DNA of 64,000 nt from Prosthecobacter vanneervenii (GTDB lineage: Bacteria > Verrucomicrobiota > Verrucomicrobiia > Verrucomicrobiales > Verrucomicrobiaceae): assembly GCF_014203095.1 (NCBI RefSeq), contig NZ_JACHIG010000002.1, positions 301,695-365,694 of the forward strand, read 5' to 3'. Positions 55,012 to 64,000 of this stretch are shown one piece after another (within the stretch, counting starts at the first letter, position 1; every line of letters begins with the position of its first letter). Below the pieces are notes generated by a model. It did no database searches, was not told the origin of the DNA, and saw nothing but the letters and a program-made list of their open reading frames with translations. A program made the translations under genes and the position numbers.

Positions 55012-56043
55012 TTAGACCGTGCCGAAGATGGTCTTGCCGGTGCTCAGCAGGTCATCGCAGGCTTCCTTCATGCGGTCGCAGAGGCCCTGCTCGCCTTTCT
55101 TGAGGTAGCTGCGGGGGTCGTAGGCTTTCTTGTCACCCACTTCGCCGTCGATCTTGAGGACGCCGTCGTAATTCTTCATCATGTGGCCCACGATCGGGCG
55201 GGTGAAGGCGTACTGGGTGTCAGTGTCGATGTTCATCTTGATGACGCCGTAGCCAAGCGTCTCGCGGATTTCTTCCAGAGGAGTGCCGGAGCCGCCGTGG
55301 AAGACGAGGTCCATCTCGGCAGCCGCGCCGTACTTGGCGGTCACAGCGGCCTGGCCATCGCGCAGGATGGTGGGCTTCAGCTTCACTGCGCCTGGCTTGT
55401 AGGCGCCGTGCACGTTGCCAAAGGTGGCGGCAAACATAAAGCGGCCGATGCCGTTGAGGGTTTCATACACCGTCAGCATGTCTTCGGGGGTGGTGTAAAG
55501 CTTGTCATTGGCCACACCGGAGGTGTCGTGGCCGTCTTCCTCACCACCGACCACGCCGGCTTCGATTTCGAGGATGATGTCCAGTTCGGCGCACTGCTGC
55601 AGCAGCTCCTTGGACACGCGCATGTTCTCTTCCAGCGGCAGTTCGGAGCCGTCAAACATGTGGGAGTTGAAGAGATTGCCCTTGCCGGCCTCGCGGCGTG
55701 CCTTGGTGGCGGCGAGGAGGGGCTTGAGGAATTTTTCCACGTTCTTCGGGTGGCAGTGGTCGGTGTGCAGGGCCACGAGCACGTTGTAACGCTCTGCCAG
55801 GATGTGCACGGCCTCGGCCAGCACGATGGCACCCAGGGCCATGTCCTTGACGGAGGTGCCGGAGGCAAACTCACCACCGCCGGTGGAGACCTGGATGATG
55901 CCGTCGGACTTGGACTCGGCGAAAGCCTTCAGTGCGCCATTGATCGTGGGCAGGGAGGTGACGTTGATGGCCGGATAGGCGTATCCACCCTTCTGGGCGG
56001 CATCAAGCATGGCACGGTACTGGGCGGGTGTGGCGACTGGCAT
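55012..56043 (-). CDS. fbaA: Class II fructose-bisphosphate aldolase
   Basis: This zinc-dependent aldolase (343 residues) catalyses the reversible fructose-1,6-bisphosphate cleavage of glycolysis. The zinc-binding HTDHCHP motif lies at about 108, with FGNVHGAYKPG, VFHGGSGTP and KMNIDTDTQYAF as the other active-site loops; EIEAGVVGGEEDG is the insertion typical of the class IIA enzymes. No obvious ribosome site lies before the ATG. This is a single-gene unit with a hairpin at the 3' side. Confidence 0.94.
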   Translation of the reverse strand: MPVATPAQYRAMLDAAQKGGYAYPAINVTSLPTINGALKAFAESKSDGIIQVSTGGGEFASGTSVKDMALGAIVLAEAVHILAERYNVLVALHTDHCHPKNVEKFLKPLLAATKARREAGKGNLFNSHMFDGSELPLEENMRVSKELLQQCAELDIILEIEAGVVGGEEDGHDTSGVANDKLYTTPEDMLTVYETLNGIGRFMFAATFGNVHGAYKPGAVKLKPTILRDGQAAVTAKYGAAAEMDLVFHGGSGTPLEEIRETLGYGVIKMNIDTDTQYAFTRPIVGHMMKNYDGVLKIDGEVGDKKAYDPRSYLKKGEQGLCDRMKEACDDLLSTGKTIFGTV

Positions 56044-56135
56044 CTGTAGTTATAGGGGGTGATTTAGGGGTATTTAGAAAAGCAAGAAACGGGCCGGGTG
56101 CAAGAAAGGGTTCTTACACCCAGCCATTGGGAATT

Positions 56136-57818
56136 CTAGAACTTGTAAGAAAGTCGCACGCTGCCGAAGTGCGCCTGAAGATTGTTGCGGAAAAACTGAG
56201 TCTGGTAGCCCAGCAGCAGGCCAAAAGCCGGAGAAAACTGGAAGTTCACCCCGCCGCCCGCCACCATGTAGTCCTGTCCCGGGCTCTGATTTCCACCGCT
56301 GGCGGAAAAGGGGGCATTGATGGCCTGCACACTTGTACCGTTGCTGCTCACGTTCTGGCGCTCATAGCTCAGGCGCACCTGCGGTGTGATCACCGCAAAG
56401 TCCGTGGCGATCTTTTTAGACAGGCTCCAGCCCACACGGGTGACTAGCGACTGAAAGCTCTGGCTGGCGTAGCTCATGCCGGCAATACCACCGCCGGTTT
56501 CGCTGTAGGCATTGATCGAGCCATGAAGGTAATCAATGCCTGCAAAGGGCCCGGTGACCAGCGTGCCGTTCTGAAAGCGGAAGTTCCAGCCGGTGTTGAA
56601 CTGGATGGCGTTGGTATAGGCATACGTGGAGCCCAGAGCAAAGGGCAGACCGCCTCCAGGATTGCGCGTAGAGCTGATCTGGTAGTCGCCAAAGCTGTAG
56701 AGCAGGTTCCCCCAGAATCCTTTCCGCACATACGAGAGATAGGCCGAGAGAGCCGGGCCGTCCAGATTCAGACTGCCCAGGCCACCGGTGTAGTGCTGGC
56801 TGCTGCTGAGGATGGTGACCGCAAAACCCGCAGTGAGACCGCGGCTGAGATGCCGCTGCAGGCCCACGGCAGGGGCCCAGGAGTCCACCTGCACACCCGC
56901 CTGGCTGCTGACAGGGCTGAGCCGCAGATTGCCATAGTTCACCGTCGTGAAGGCCTCCCACTGGCGTGAACGGCGGACACGGCGTGCGATGGGACTTTCC
57001 GGCCCATCTCCCTGGCCTAGCACGACCCCCTCATCCAAAGAGGCTGCTATTCCGCCTTCATCATCTTCTTCCCCGCCGCCTGCGCGCAGGTTGAAAAGCT
57101 GGTTATTCACGTCTCCCAGCACCGTCTGGCTGCCAGCCAGCACGCCCTGCTGCTCTCCCAGGGCCAGTTGCAGCGCCCCCTCGGTGTCGATCAGCGTGGC
57201 ATCTACGCTGAAGAGCAGTCCCCCGCCCGGCGAAGCGAACAGCAACACATCATTGAGATTGAGCGGCCCAGGAATGCCCGGACCGGCAGAGCCATTGGCT
57301 ATCACAAAATATCTTGAGCCACCGTCGGAGGAAGTTTGCCAGTTATACGTTCCTCCGCCTGCTCCCACTTGGCCGACCACCCAGAAACTGCTGCCAGCCG
57401 CCATTGGAGCCGAACCCGTGTACGTGTAGGAGCCCGCAGTGGCAGGATTAGACGAACCCGCAAGATCTTGCACAAGAGAGAAGGTGACTGTTCCACCGCC
57501 GTTGGCACTCAAGGTTTGCAGGCTGAGGCCAAAACCACCCGCCGTGCTCGTTGCATTTGCCATCTGGATCGTGACAGAGTTCAGGATGTAGTTTTGAGAA
57601 ACCGAAAAATCCTGCACATGCACACCCGGCCCATTCTGGGAAAAAAAGTCAATGACGCTCATGCCCGTGGGGTAGGGCTGTACCGAAGCGCTGCCCCCAT
57701 CGGGGAAGGAGTTGCCCACAACAACTTCCGCGTGCAACGGAGCGGTCACGACAGAGGTCATCCATGCCGCAGCAGCGAGCATAGTCAGCACTGGGCGGCA
57801 GAAAACAAGGTGGTTCAT
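56136..57818 (-). CDS. Autotransporter with beta-barrel domain
   Basis: This 560-residue precursor has a signal peptide (about 1-30). The passenger (about 31-270) is Gly/Ser/Thr-rich, with NSVTIQMANATSTAGGFGL and PGPLNLNDVLLFASPGG. The barrel domain (about 280-560) has alternating beta strands such as LLYSFGDYQIS and ends with VRLSYKF, with the terminal Phe that BamA recognises. The passenger is short, so an adhesive or display role is a guess. No partner gene is adjacent. Confidence 0.8.
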   Translation of the reverse strand: MNHLVFCRPVLTMLAAAAWMTSVVTAPLHAEVVVGNSFPDGGSASVQPYPTGMSVIDFFSQNGPGVHVQDFSVSQNYILNSVTIQMANATSTAGGFGLSLQTLSANGGGTVTFSLVQDLAGSSNPATAGSYTYTGSAPMAAGSSFWVVGQVGAGGGTYNWQTSSDGGSRYFVIANGSAGPGIPGPLNLNDVLLFASPGGGLLFSVDATLIDTEGALQLALGEQQGVLAGSQTVLGDVNNQLFNLRAGGGEEDDEGGIAASLDEGVVLGQGDGPESPIARRVRRSRQWEAFTTVNYGNLRLSPVSSQAGVQVDSWAPAVGLQRHLSRGLTAGFAVTILSSSQHYTGGLGSLNLDGPALSAYLSYVRKGFWGNLLYSFGDYQISSTRNPGGGLPFALGSTYAYTNAIQFNTGWNFRFQNGTLVTGPFAGIDYLHGSINAYSETGGGIAGMSYASQSFQSLVTRVGWSLSKKIATDFAVITPQVRLSYERQNVSSNGTSVQAINAPFSASGGNQSPGQDYMVAGGGVNFQFSPAFGLLLGYQTQFFRNNLQAHFGSVRLSYKF

Positions 57819-57995
57819 AGATGTGAGGCATTAGGTGTTAGTGCCAGCGCCCTTGTGAAGACAGTCGGCAAAAGCAGCTCATCAAAAGATGCTCTGCCTG
57901 CGCATTGCAAGCTTTCTGAAGAAAAAGCCTGCTAAAATCGTGAACTCACCTGCTCAAGCCCCCGCCGCCCCTCCATTATCCCCACCACTCCCCGG

Positions 57996-58024
57996 TTGAC
58001 GCCAGACTATTAAGGCACATTAAC
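57996..58024 (+). promoter_or_regulatory. Candidate promoter of the tol-pal operon
   Basis: TTGACG (57996-58001) is followed after 17 bases by ATTAAC (58019-58024), a weak -10. A short inverted repeat TTAAC-TAGCG-GTTAA lies at 58020-58034, just before tolQ at 58049. The match is by eye. Confidence 0.35.
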
Positions 58025-58048
58025 TAGCGGTTAACTCATCTACACGCA

Positions 58049-58906
58049 ATGCCGCCTCTGGAATCCTTTCTCTCCCCCGGCCTGCTATATGGTCTGGAAC
58101 ACGGCAGCCTCACCTGCTGGGTCATCTGCGGCTTGCTGGCATTGTTTTCCATCACCAGCTGGGCCGTCATCCTGAGCAAGCACTTCCTGCTCTCCCGGGT
58201 GCAGAAGGCGAATCTCTCCTTTCTGCGCGAGTATCGGGAGAGCAATCACGCGCTGGAGCTCTACCAGCAGCGGGAGCCGCATGAGTACTCCTCCTTTTAC
58301 CACATCTACCACGCCGCCTGCCGGGAGCTCTCCTGGTATCTGCTGGGAGAGGACGAGCCCGGCTCCACCTTTGCCGCACGGCTGCAGGGCGCTGGGCGGA
58401 TCACTCCTTCACAAATGGGTGCCGTACAGGTGGCCATGGAGCGCAGCGTGGCAGAGGCCGCCCTGCGTCTGGAGGCTCGCATGGGCTGGGTCTCCACCTC
58501 GCTGAGCGCAGCGCCCTTTCTAGGACTGCTGGGCACCGTGTGGGGCATTCTGGACACTTTCAGCACCATGACCACCGCTGCTGGAGGTGCCACGCTTTCC
58601 ACCCTGGCCCCGGGCATCACCACCGCGCTAGTCACCACGGTGCTGGGCCTGCTGGTGGCCGTCCCCAGCATGATCTGCTACAACGCGCTCGTGAACCGCA
58701 TTCGTGGCATGGTCGTAAGGCTGGACAACTTCGCCAGTGAGATCAGCGCCGGATTTGACCGCACCTTTGTGGACCACCGCTTCAGCAATGAGGCGCTGCC
58801 CAGCCTCAGCGCCCTGGGCACGCCCTCCATGCCCGCCTTCACCGGCAGCAGTTCCTCACCCATTCCCTCCGCCGCAGCCTCGCATGCCATGCATGCCCGC
58901 GTATGA
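58049..58906 (+). CDS. tolQ: TolQ/ExbB-type proton channel protein
   Basis: This is an inner-membrane MotA/TolQ/ExbB-family protein (285 residues) that channels protons to power TolA. Three helices are visible (near 30-50, 160-190 and 205-230), with the conserved APFLGLLGTVWGILDTF and LAPGITTALVTTVLGLLVAVPSMI motifs. The N-terminal head (about 15 residues) and the Ser/Pro-rich C-tail are extra. The gene overlaps tolR by four bases (ATGA). Confidence 0.9.
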   Translation: MPPLESFLSPGLLYGLEHGSLTCWVICGLLALFSITSWAVILSKHFLLSRVQKANLSFLREYRESNHALELYQQREPHEYSSFYHIYHAACRELSWYLLGEDEPGSTFAARLQGAGRITPSQMGAVQVAMERSVAEAALRLEARMGWVSTSLSAAPFLGLLGTVWGILDTFSTMTTAAGGATLSTLAPGITTALVTTVLGLLVAVPSMICYNALVNRIRGMVVRLDNFASEISAGFDRTFVDHRFSNEALPSLSALGTPSMPAFTGSSSSPIPSAAASHAMHARV

Positions 58907-59334
58907 AACGCCACTCCAACACCCACCAGCTCCGGCTCATCACCGAGATCAGCATGACTCCGTTCATGGATCTCGTGCTCGTGCTGCTGTTTGTGTTTCT
59001 CCTGGCCGCTCCCCTGCTCAAGGCTGACAAGGAAATGCTCGCCGCCGCCACAGCTCCCGCGCCTGCCAATCTCCCGCCTGCCACTCCAGCACCCACGGAG
59101 AAAATGGTCCTGCAGGTAAACAGCGACCTCTCCGTAACTCTCAATGGCGCCATGATGGCGCGCGCCGATCTGCCAGTGTCTCTAAAGCAGATTGCCGGAC
59201 GTAATCCCGGTGTCGGCATCGAAGTACGTGTGCACCGGGACCTCCCCGTGCAGCAGCTCGTGGAGACCATGCAGGTCATCGAAGATGCCGGCATCCAGAA
59301 GACCGCCGTCACCACCCACGCAGCCGCTCCCTGA
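58903..59334 (+). CDS. tolR: TolR/ExbD-type protein
   Basis: This 143-residue protein has a single membrane helix with the functional Asp in ITEISMTPFMDLVLVLL (residue about 24), then an Ala/Pro-rich linker and a periplasmic domain (LQVNSDLSVTLNG, then VRVHRDLPVQQLVETMQVI). It partners TolQ to convert the proton-motive force. TolA follows after 22 bases. Confidence 0.9.
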   Translation: MKRHSNTHQLRLITEISMTPFMDLVLVLLFVFLLAAPLLKADKEMLAAATAPAPANLPPATPAPTEKMVLQVNSDLSVTLNGAMMARADLPVSLKQIAGRNPGVGIEVRVHRDLPVQQLVETMQVIEDAGIQKTAVTTHAAAP

Positions 59335-59356
59335 CCTTCCCGCCACCCCTCACACC

Positions 59357-60265
59357 ATGCCGCGCAGACGACCAACAACACTCGAGCCGATATCCCCGGC
59401 TGTGTTTGTCGTGGTCTCGTTGCACCTAGCCGCCGCGCTTGGCGTGTGGTGGAGTTTTCAAAACGTCAAGAGCAGCCACCTCGCTGCGCGGCAGCGTCAG
59501 CTCGCTTGGATGAACCCGGCCGACTTCAAGACCGTGGTGCCTCCGCTCACCGTGCCGCGTGCCAAAGCCATCGCGTCTGCTCCCACCAAGTCAAAGCCTG
59601 CAGCCGCACAGCCCGCCCCCGCAGCAGCCCCAGCTCCTGCTCCAGCGCCAGTCGCTCCTGCGGCATCTGCCACCGCCGAGGCCCCCGTGCAGAAAGCCAC
59701 GCTGGTCTCCGCCCCACCGCAGCAGCACGTGATGGAGACCATCGGCAGTTCCACTTCCACACCTCTCTTTGCCTCTCCCACCCCGGCAGCCAAGCCATCG
59801 GCCAATCGCAGCATCACCCTGCGCCGCACCCAGGAGCGCGCTCCCACCGTGGCAGGCGTGGACTCACCCGCCCCGCCCATCACCAGCCCCTCGCTCATGG
59901 ATATCGCACGGCTCAATGCCATGCGCCCTGCCGTGCCCCCGCCAGGCAGCCTCATGCCGGTCAAGGAGGACGAGGCCAACATGGACGTGGTCGATGAAGC
60001 GGTAAACACCGCCTTCCTTTCCACCTGGGTGGCTCCGCCCATCACCAGCGTGCCGGAAAACCAGCGCGAAGCCCGACTCAGCATCTCCATCGGCAAGGAT
60101 GGCAGCGTCATCAAATCCCAGATGACCAAGTTCTCCCACTCCCACGCGCTCGATGAATCCATCCTGGAGGCCTCATCCAAGGTGAAAAAAATTTCCATAT
60201 CCCTGCCTTCAAATTACAGCAAAGAGAGCTACGATCTGGAGCTGAATTTCCTTCTGCTGCCCTGA
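59357..60265 (+). CDS. tolA: TolA/TonB-like energy transducer
   Basis: This is a 302-residue protein. A single N-terminal helix (VFVVVSLHLAAALGVWWSF, about residues 15-33) precedes a long Ala/Pro-rich linker (about 70-110), a disordered middle, then a C-terminal domain (about 225-302: REARLSISIGKDGSVIK, then NYSKESYDLELNFLLLP) of TonB_C/TolA-like size. It is expected to reach from inner to outer membrane. ATG at 59357 is chosen over 59192 because the overlapping extension reads out of the tolR frame. TolB follows after 10 bases. Confidence 0.8.
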   Translation: MPRRRPTTLEPISPAVFVVVSLHLAAALGVWWSFQNVKSSHLAARQRQLAWMNPADFKTVVPPLTVPRAKAIASAPTKSKPAAAQPAPAAAPAPAPAPVAPAASATAEAPVQKATLVSAPPQQHVMETIGSSTSTPLFASPTPAAKPSANRSITLRRTQERAPTVAGVDSPAPPITSPSLMDIARLNAMRPAVPPPGSLMPVKEDEANMDVVDEAVNTAFLSTWVAPPITSVPENQREARLSISIGKDGSVIKSQMTKFSHSHALDESILEASSKVKKISISLPSNYSKESYDLELNFLLLP

Positions 60266-60275
60266 CCGCCCCCAC

Positions 60276-61493
60276 ATGAACGCACGCGCGCTGCTTCTCC
60301 TGCTCTCCTTCACCGCCTCTCAGGGCGTCCAGGCCGAAGGCGGGTTCATGGACCGCCTGCGCGGCCTCGTCGGCCTGGGGCACAAGGCCAAGACGGAAGA
60401 CACCAAAAAAGCCCCGCCTCGCATCCGCGTGGCCCCCTTCACCGGCGGCACCGGCTCCAGCGCCCAGCAGACCCTGCTCAAGGAACTGCGCGACTCCCGC
60501 GAATTCTTCGTGGCAGACGCATATGAAAAAGCGGACTTCACCGTCGAGGGAACCTCCGTGGGCGGACGCGTGGACGGCCGCCTGAAAGATGCCAAGGGCA
60601 AGGACGTCTTTCGCCGCAGCTATGCCGCCCCCGGCCTGGATGAAAACCTCAAGGCCCTCACCGACGACATCATTTACACCATCACCGGCAGGCCCGGTCT
60701 GGCCACCAGCCGCATCGTCTTTGTCAGCGACCACAGCGGCAAACGCCAGGTGTATGTGTGCGATGCCGAGGGCGGAGAGGTGCACCAGGTCACGCATGAT
60801 AAATTCGGCGCGGTCTCCCCCACGCTCGCGCCGGACTCCTCCATGATCGCCTTCACCAGCTATCGCAGCGGCTTCCCCATCATCCGCCTGCTGGACCTGA
60901 ACCTCGGCTGGGAGCGCGGCGTCACCGACACCCCCGGCAGCAGCTTTGGTGCTGCGTTTTCTCCAGACGGCACCCACATCGCGGCAGTGATGAGCTTCAT
61001 CGGCAATCCCGAGATCTTTGTCAGCGATCTCAGCACCAACACCGCCGCCTGTGTCAGCGACTCCATCGGCGCACCCTCCAGTCCGTCGTGGCATCCGGAC
61101 GGCAAGCACCTCGTTTTTTCCAGCGACGACGGCGACGGCCCTCGCCTCTATACCGTGGAGGTGCCTTTCAAAGAAGGAGAATCCTCCCGTCTCTACCGCT
61201 GGCGCACCGGTTACCAGTTTTGCACCGACCCCGAGTGGTCTCCCGACGGCAGCCACATCGCCTTCACCACACGCATCGGTGGAGAGTGGGCCGTGGCCAT
61301 CAAGCCCTACCCCAATGGCCGCGTGCACGTGGTGCAGAAAGGCGGTGCGCAGCATCCCTCCTGGAGCCCCAACGGCCACTTCATCACCTACGCTCAGCAC
61401 GGCCAGCTCTATGTGCATGACCTGCGCAGTGGCAACCGCCGAGCCATCGTCAACGGCTACAGCCGTATCACCGAACCGCGCTGGATGCGCTGA
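60276..61493 (+). CDS. tolB: Tol-Pal system protein TolB
   Basis: This is a periplasmic protein of 405 residues with a signal peptide (about 1-20). An N-terminal alpha/beta domain (about 45-145) precedes a six-bladed PD40 propeller (about 155-400), with repeats at DSSMIAFTSYRSGFP, FSPDGTHIAAV, WHPDGKHLVFSSDDGD, WSPDGSHIAFTTR and WSPNGHFITYAQ. It links TolA and Pal. The pal gene starts 12 bases downstream. Confidence 0.93.
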   Translation: MNARALLLLLSFTASQGVQAEGGFMDRLRGLVGLGHKAKTEDTKKAPPRIRVAPFTGGTGSSAQQTLLKELRDSREFFVADAYEKADFTVEGTSVGGRVDGRLKDAKGKDVFRRSYAAPGLDENLKALTDDIIYTITGRPGLATSRIVFVSDHSGKRQVYVCDAEGGEVHQVTHDKFGAVSPTLAPDSSMIAFTSYRSGFPIIRLLDLNLGWERGVTDTPGSSFGAAFSPDGTHIAAVMSFIGNPEIFVSDLSTNTAACVSDSIGAPSSPSWHPDGKHLVFSSDDGDGPRLYTVEVPFKEGESSRLYRWRTGYQFCTDPEWSPDGSHIAFTTRIGGEWAVAIKPYPNGRVHVVQKGGAQHPSWSPNGHFITYAQHGQLYVHDLRSGNRRAIVNGYSRITEPRWMR

Positions 61494-61505
61494 GACACGA
61501 TCACA

Positions 61506-62000
61506 ATGATGACCGCACTCCCAGCCAGCACTCTCCGCCTCAGCGCCGCCCTCGGCGTCTCTCTGCTGCTGACCTCCTGCGGCACCATTCCCATCCCCTC
61601 GGTCTTGGGAAAATCAGCACCAGAGACGGTCGTGTATGCACTGGGGCCACGCGAGGGCTACACCTCCCCGCTCAGCACCAGTCTGAAGCCCGCCTGCCCT
61701 GCCCTTGTGTTTGATGATGGGGGCTTCCTCCTCACTGATTCACATCAGGAGGCCCTGAGCCGCGTGGCGAAGGAAACACTGGTAGCCAATAAAAAAGCCC
61801 GCCTCCTCATCGCTGGCTACACGCCGCCGAATCTCCCGGCCGATCACGCCCGCTCTCTCTCCGAGCGCCGTGCCCTCGCCGTGCGCCAGCACCTCATCGG
61901 CCTTGGCTTTGAAGCTGCCAACCTGCAGACCGTAGGCTTTGGCAATGACTTCTCCCCTACCGGCCCGTCCTCCGATGTGGTGGTGATTTATCAGCAGTAG
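61506..62000 (+). CDS. pal: Peptidoglycan-associated lipoprotein Pal/OmpA-like
   Basis: This 164-residue lipoprotein has lipobox LLTSC at about residues 22-26. The OmpA-like domain covers about 75-164, with ARSLSERRALAVRQHLIGLGF (peptidoglycan-binding helix) and LQTVGFGND. It anchors the outer membrane to the wall. The N-terminal linker (about 27-75) is longer than in E. coli Pal and the expected FDxxS start of the domain is degenerate. This completes a tolQRAB-pal operon; CpoB is not found. Confidence 0.88.
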   Translation: MMTALPASTLRLSAALGVSLLLTSCGTIPIPSVLGKSAPETVVYALGPREGYTSPLSTSLKPACPALVFDDGGFLLTDSHQEALSRVAKETLVANKKARLLIAGYTPPNLPADHARSLSERRALAVRQHLIGLGFEAANLQTVGFGNDFSPTGPSSDVVVIYQQ

Positions 62001-62143
62001 GCGGAAGGCCTGCGCACGAGCAAAGACTGCCCCTCAAGGCTGTGCCACACATGCTTTTCGCAAGGACAGCCAACCCCACATGTTCCCCCCACCTCCGGCG
62101 CAAGATCATGGCTCCGCGCCCGTTCTTTTCGTCCCCCCAAACC
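62001..62143. other. Spacer between pal and the PVC dehydrogenase gene
   Basis: No gene or clear terminator is seen. An ATG at 62108 is in frame with the following gene; see that entry. Confidence 0.4.
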
Positions 62144-64000
62144 ATGACCAAGTGCCCCAACTTTCTCGTCGTACTCGCCCTGGCCGCACCTTTCCTACTC
62201 ATGTCCGCCGCACCGGACAAACCTGCCGCCAAGGGTAAAAAAGACAAAGGCCCCTTCGTCGCGGGAAAACCCGCCTTCACCCCGGATCTCACCGCTCCTG
62301 CCTTTGATCCCGCCAAGGTGCAGCCGGATCATCTGGAGCCTTCCATGTTCAAGGTGCCCGAGGGCCTGGAGATCACCGTCTGGGCCACATCGCCACAGCT
62401 CTTCAATCCGGCCAACATGGACATCGACCATGCTGGCCGCGTGTGGGTCACAGAAGGCGTGAACTACCGCCGCCATTCCGGCCGCAGCCGCGAGGGCGAC
62501 TGCATCCGCGTGCTGCAGGATACGGATGGCGATGGCAAATGCGACCGCAGCCACATCTTTGTGCAGGAGAAGGAACTGGAGTGCCCGCTTGGCGTCGCTG
62601 TTTTTGACAACGTCATCTTCGTCTCCAACGCGCCCAACATCATCAAATACACCGATGTGAATCGCGACCTCAAATTTGATCCCGCCGTGGACAAGCGCGA
62701 GATCTTCCTCTCCGGCTTTGAGCAGCCGCAGCACGACCACAGCCTGCACAGCGTCTATGCCGGACCCGATGGCCGCCTCTACTTCAGCAATGGCAACTGC
62801 GGTGCTCAGTTCAGCGACAAAAGCGGCACCACCTTCCGCATCGGCGGCGCTTATCTCAACAACACCTACACCGGCCAGAAGAGCGACGACGGCCACGTGT
62901 ATGTCGGCGGCTTCACCGCCAGCATCGATGATGAAGGCCACAACGCCCGCATCCTCGGCTTCAACTACCGCAACAGCTTTGAAGGCGTGCGCACCTCGTA
63001 TGGCGACATGTTTCTCAATGACAACGACGATCCACCCGCCTGCCGCGTGAGCCACCTCATCGAAGGCGGCAGCTTTGGCTTCTTCTCCGCCGATGGCAAA
63101 CGCCAGTGGCGTGCCGACAAGCGCCCCGGCCAGAGCATTCCCACCGCCGAGTGGCGTCAGGAAGACCCAGGCATCATCCCCGCTGGTGATGTGTATGGCG
63201 GCGGCGCACCCACCGGCATGTGCTTCTATGAAAACGGCGCGCTCGGCCCGAAGTGGAGCGGCCTGCTGCTGAGCTGCGAGACGGGCCGCAATGTGGTCTT
63301 TGGCTACCTGCCCAAACCGCACGGCGCAGGCTTCAAGCTGGAGCGCTTTGACTTCTGCACCACCAACACCTCCGGCGTCTTCAAAGGCAGCGACTTCGTG
63401 GGCGGTGCCAACAACCTCTCCGACGAGCGCCAGACGCTCTTCCGCCCCTCGGATGTGTGCGTGGGCCCTGACGGTGCTGTGTATATCAGCGACTGGTTTG
63501 ACAAGCGCACCGGCGGCCATCAGGACACCGATGAAACCTGCAGCGGCACCATCTACCGCATCGCGCCCAAGGGCTTCAAGCCCAAGGTGCCCACGCTCAA
63601 TCTCGACACGCAGGAAGGCCAGATCGCCGCGCTGCAGTCTCCGGCCACCAATGTGCGCCATGTGGCCTTTGCACGTCTGAAAGCAGCCGGGCAGGCCGCC
63701 ATGCCTGCGGTGCAGCATCTGCGTGAAAATGCAGATCCCTACTTCGCCGCACGCGCCGTGTGGCTGCTGGCGCAGATGGGAGAGCAGGGTCTCATCTCCA
63801 CACGCTCCTGGCTGGAGTCTGATGATGCCACCAAGCGCCTCGTGGCCCTGCGCGCCATCCGCGCCGCCACACCGGATGTCATCGACATCCTCAGCAGCCT
63901 CGCCGCCGATCTCTCCCCCATGGTGCGCAGCGAGGTGGCCGTGGCCCTCCGCGATGTACCTGCTGCACAGAGCGTGCCTCTCCTCGTGAAGCTCTCCCAC
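62144..64000 (+). CDS. PVC-type membrane-bound dehydrogenase/propeller protein (3' end outside window)
   Basis: The visible 619 codons run to the last base with no stop. The ATG at 62144 gives a signal peptide (MTKCPNFLVVLALAAPFLLM, cut near SAAPDKP); the in-frame ATG at 62108 adds a poorer head. The propeller has the family's PEGLEITVWATSPQLF, FNPANMDIDHAGRVWV and LQDTDGDGKCDRS segments, with TYTGQKSDDGHVYVGGF. HEAT-like helices begin near residue 490 (NVRHVAFARLKAAG). Members often carry a C-terminal cytochrome c, which would lie outside. Confidence 0.85.
   Translation, partial: MTKCPNFLVVLALAAPFLLMSAAPDKPAAKGKKDKGPFVAGKPAFTPDLTAPAFDPAKVQPDHLEPSMFKVPEGLEITVWATSPQLFNPANMDIDHAGRVWVTEGVNYRRHSGRSREGDCIRVLQDTDGDGKCDRSHIFVQEKELECPLGVAVFDNVIFVSNAPNIIKYTDVNRDLKFDPAVDKREIFLSGFEQPQHDHSLHSVYAGPDGRLYFSNGNCGAQFSDKSGTTFRIGGAYLNNTYTGQKSDDGHVYVGGFTASIDDEGHNARILGFNYRNSFEGVRTSYGDMFLNDNDDPPACRVSHLIEGGSFGFFSADGKRQWRADKRPGQSIPTAEWRQEDPGIIPAGDVYGGGAPTGMCFYENGALGPKWSGLLLSCETGRNVVFGYLPKPHGAGFKLERFDFCTTNTSGVFKGSDFVGGANNLSDERQTLFRPSDVCVGPDGAVYISDWFDKRTGGHQDTDETCSGTIYRIAPKGFKPKVPTLNLDTQEGQIAALQSPATNVRHVAFARLKAAGQAAMPAVQHLRENADPYFAARAVWLLAQMGEQGLISTRSWLESDDATKRLVALRAIRAATPDVIDILSSLAADLSPMVRSEVAVALRDVPAAQSVPLLVKLSH

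Noticed and set aside
62195..64000. 601-residue minus-strand open frame
   Set aside because: The plus-strand frame encodes a clear PVC-type dehydrogenase with a signal peptide; the minus-strand one is a shadow.
1..64000. CRISPR array
   Set aside because: No series of short direct repeats with regular spacers was seen; the only close tandem repeat is the two-copy unit at 27608.

Overview
The window looks like a chromosomal segment of a free-living, high-GC Verrucomicrobiota bacterium (Prosthecobacter/Verrucomicrobium-like). This is inferred from gene content, not from a database search. Supporting signs are large secreted PVC-type dehydrogenase/propeller proteins (35.7-39.7 kb and 62.1-64.0 kb), a planctomycete-type cytochrome c, verrucomicrobial alpha/beta hydrolases, pseudopilins cleaved after Ala rather than Gly, a Tol-Pal operon (so a Gram-negative envelope), and many short dispersed hairpin repeats between genes.

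Layout. 0-1.4 kb: end of a sulfate ABC importer (cysW-cysA). 1.4-2.8 kb: repeats, a small membrane protein and a tRNA-Leu. 3-10.3 kb: two secreted esterase-like hydrolases, a YdeI-like protein ending in a CDGSH iron-sulfur motif, an unplaced AAA-type ATPase and an orphan gene. 10.6-22.5 kb: a giant Gln/Ala-rich coiled-coil DUF4175-like protein, a multi-PAS hybrid histidine kinase, and an opposing MoxR-lipoprotein-DUF58 operon. 22.6-28.8 kb: FtsK, a small cytochrome c, an RlmM-like methyltransferase, a 1-kb repeat field and MutM. 29.0-33.2 kb: a defence-like island with a TIR-domain remnant, an intact SIR2-STAND-TPR protein, and a decayed ORF. 33.3-35.6 kb: sufS-sufU and two related tiny lipoproteins. 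35.7-40.5 kb: an SGNH/propeller/HEAT/cupredoxin fusion and a small membrane protein. 40.6-43.3 kb: dnaA, a VapBC-type toxin-antitoxin pair between two direct copies of the dnaA 3' end, and a possible origin. 44.6-50.6 kb: type IV pilus/type II secretion genes (two GspE/PilB ATPases, one PilC, one pseudopilin). 50.7-57.8 kb: class I and class II fructose-bisphosphate aldolases, an M29 aminopeptidase, a histidine phosphatase, and an autotransporter. 58.0-62.0 kb: tolQ-tolR-tolA-tolB-pal. 62.1 kb to the end: a truncated PVC dehydrogenase.

Most of the window is housekeeping or envelope biology. The two places that stand out are the SIR2-STAND gene directly behind a TIR remnant, which suggests effector swapping in an NLR-like immune gene, and the toxin-antitoxin module set into a duplicated, mostly synonymously diverged dnaA tail.
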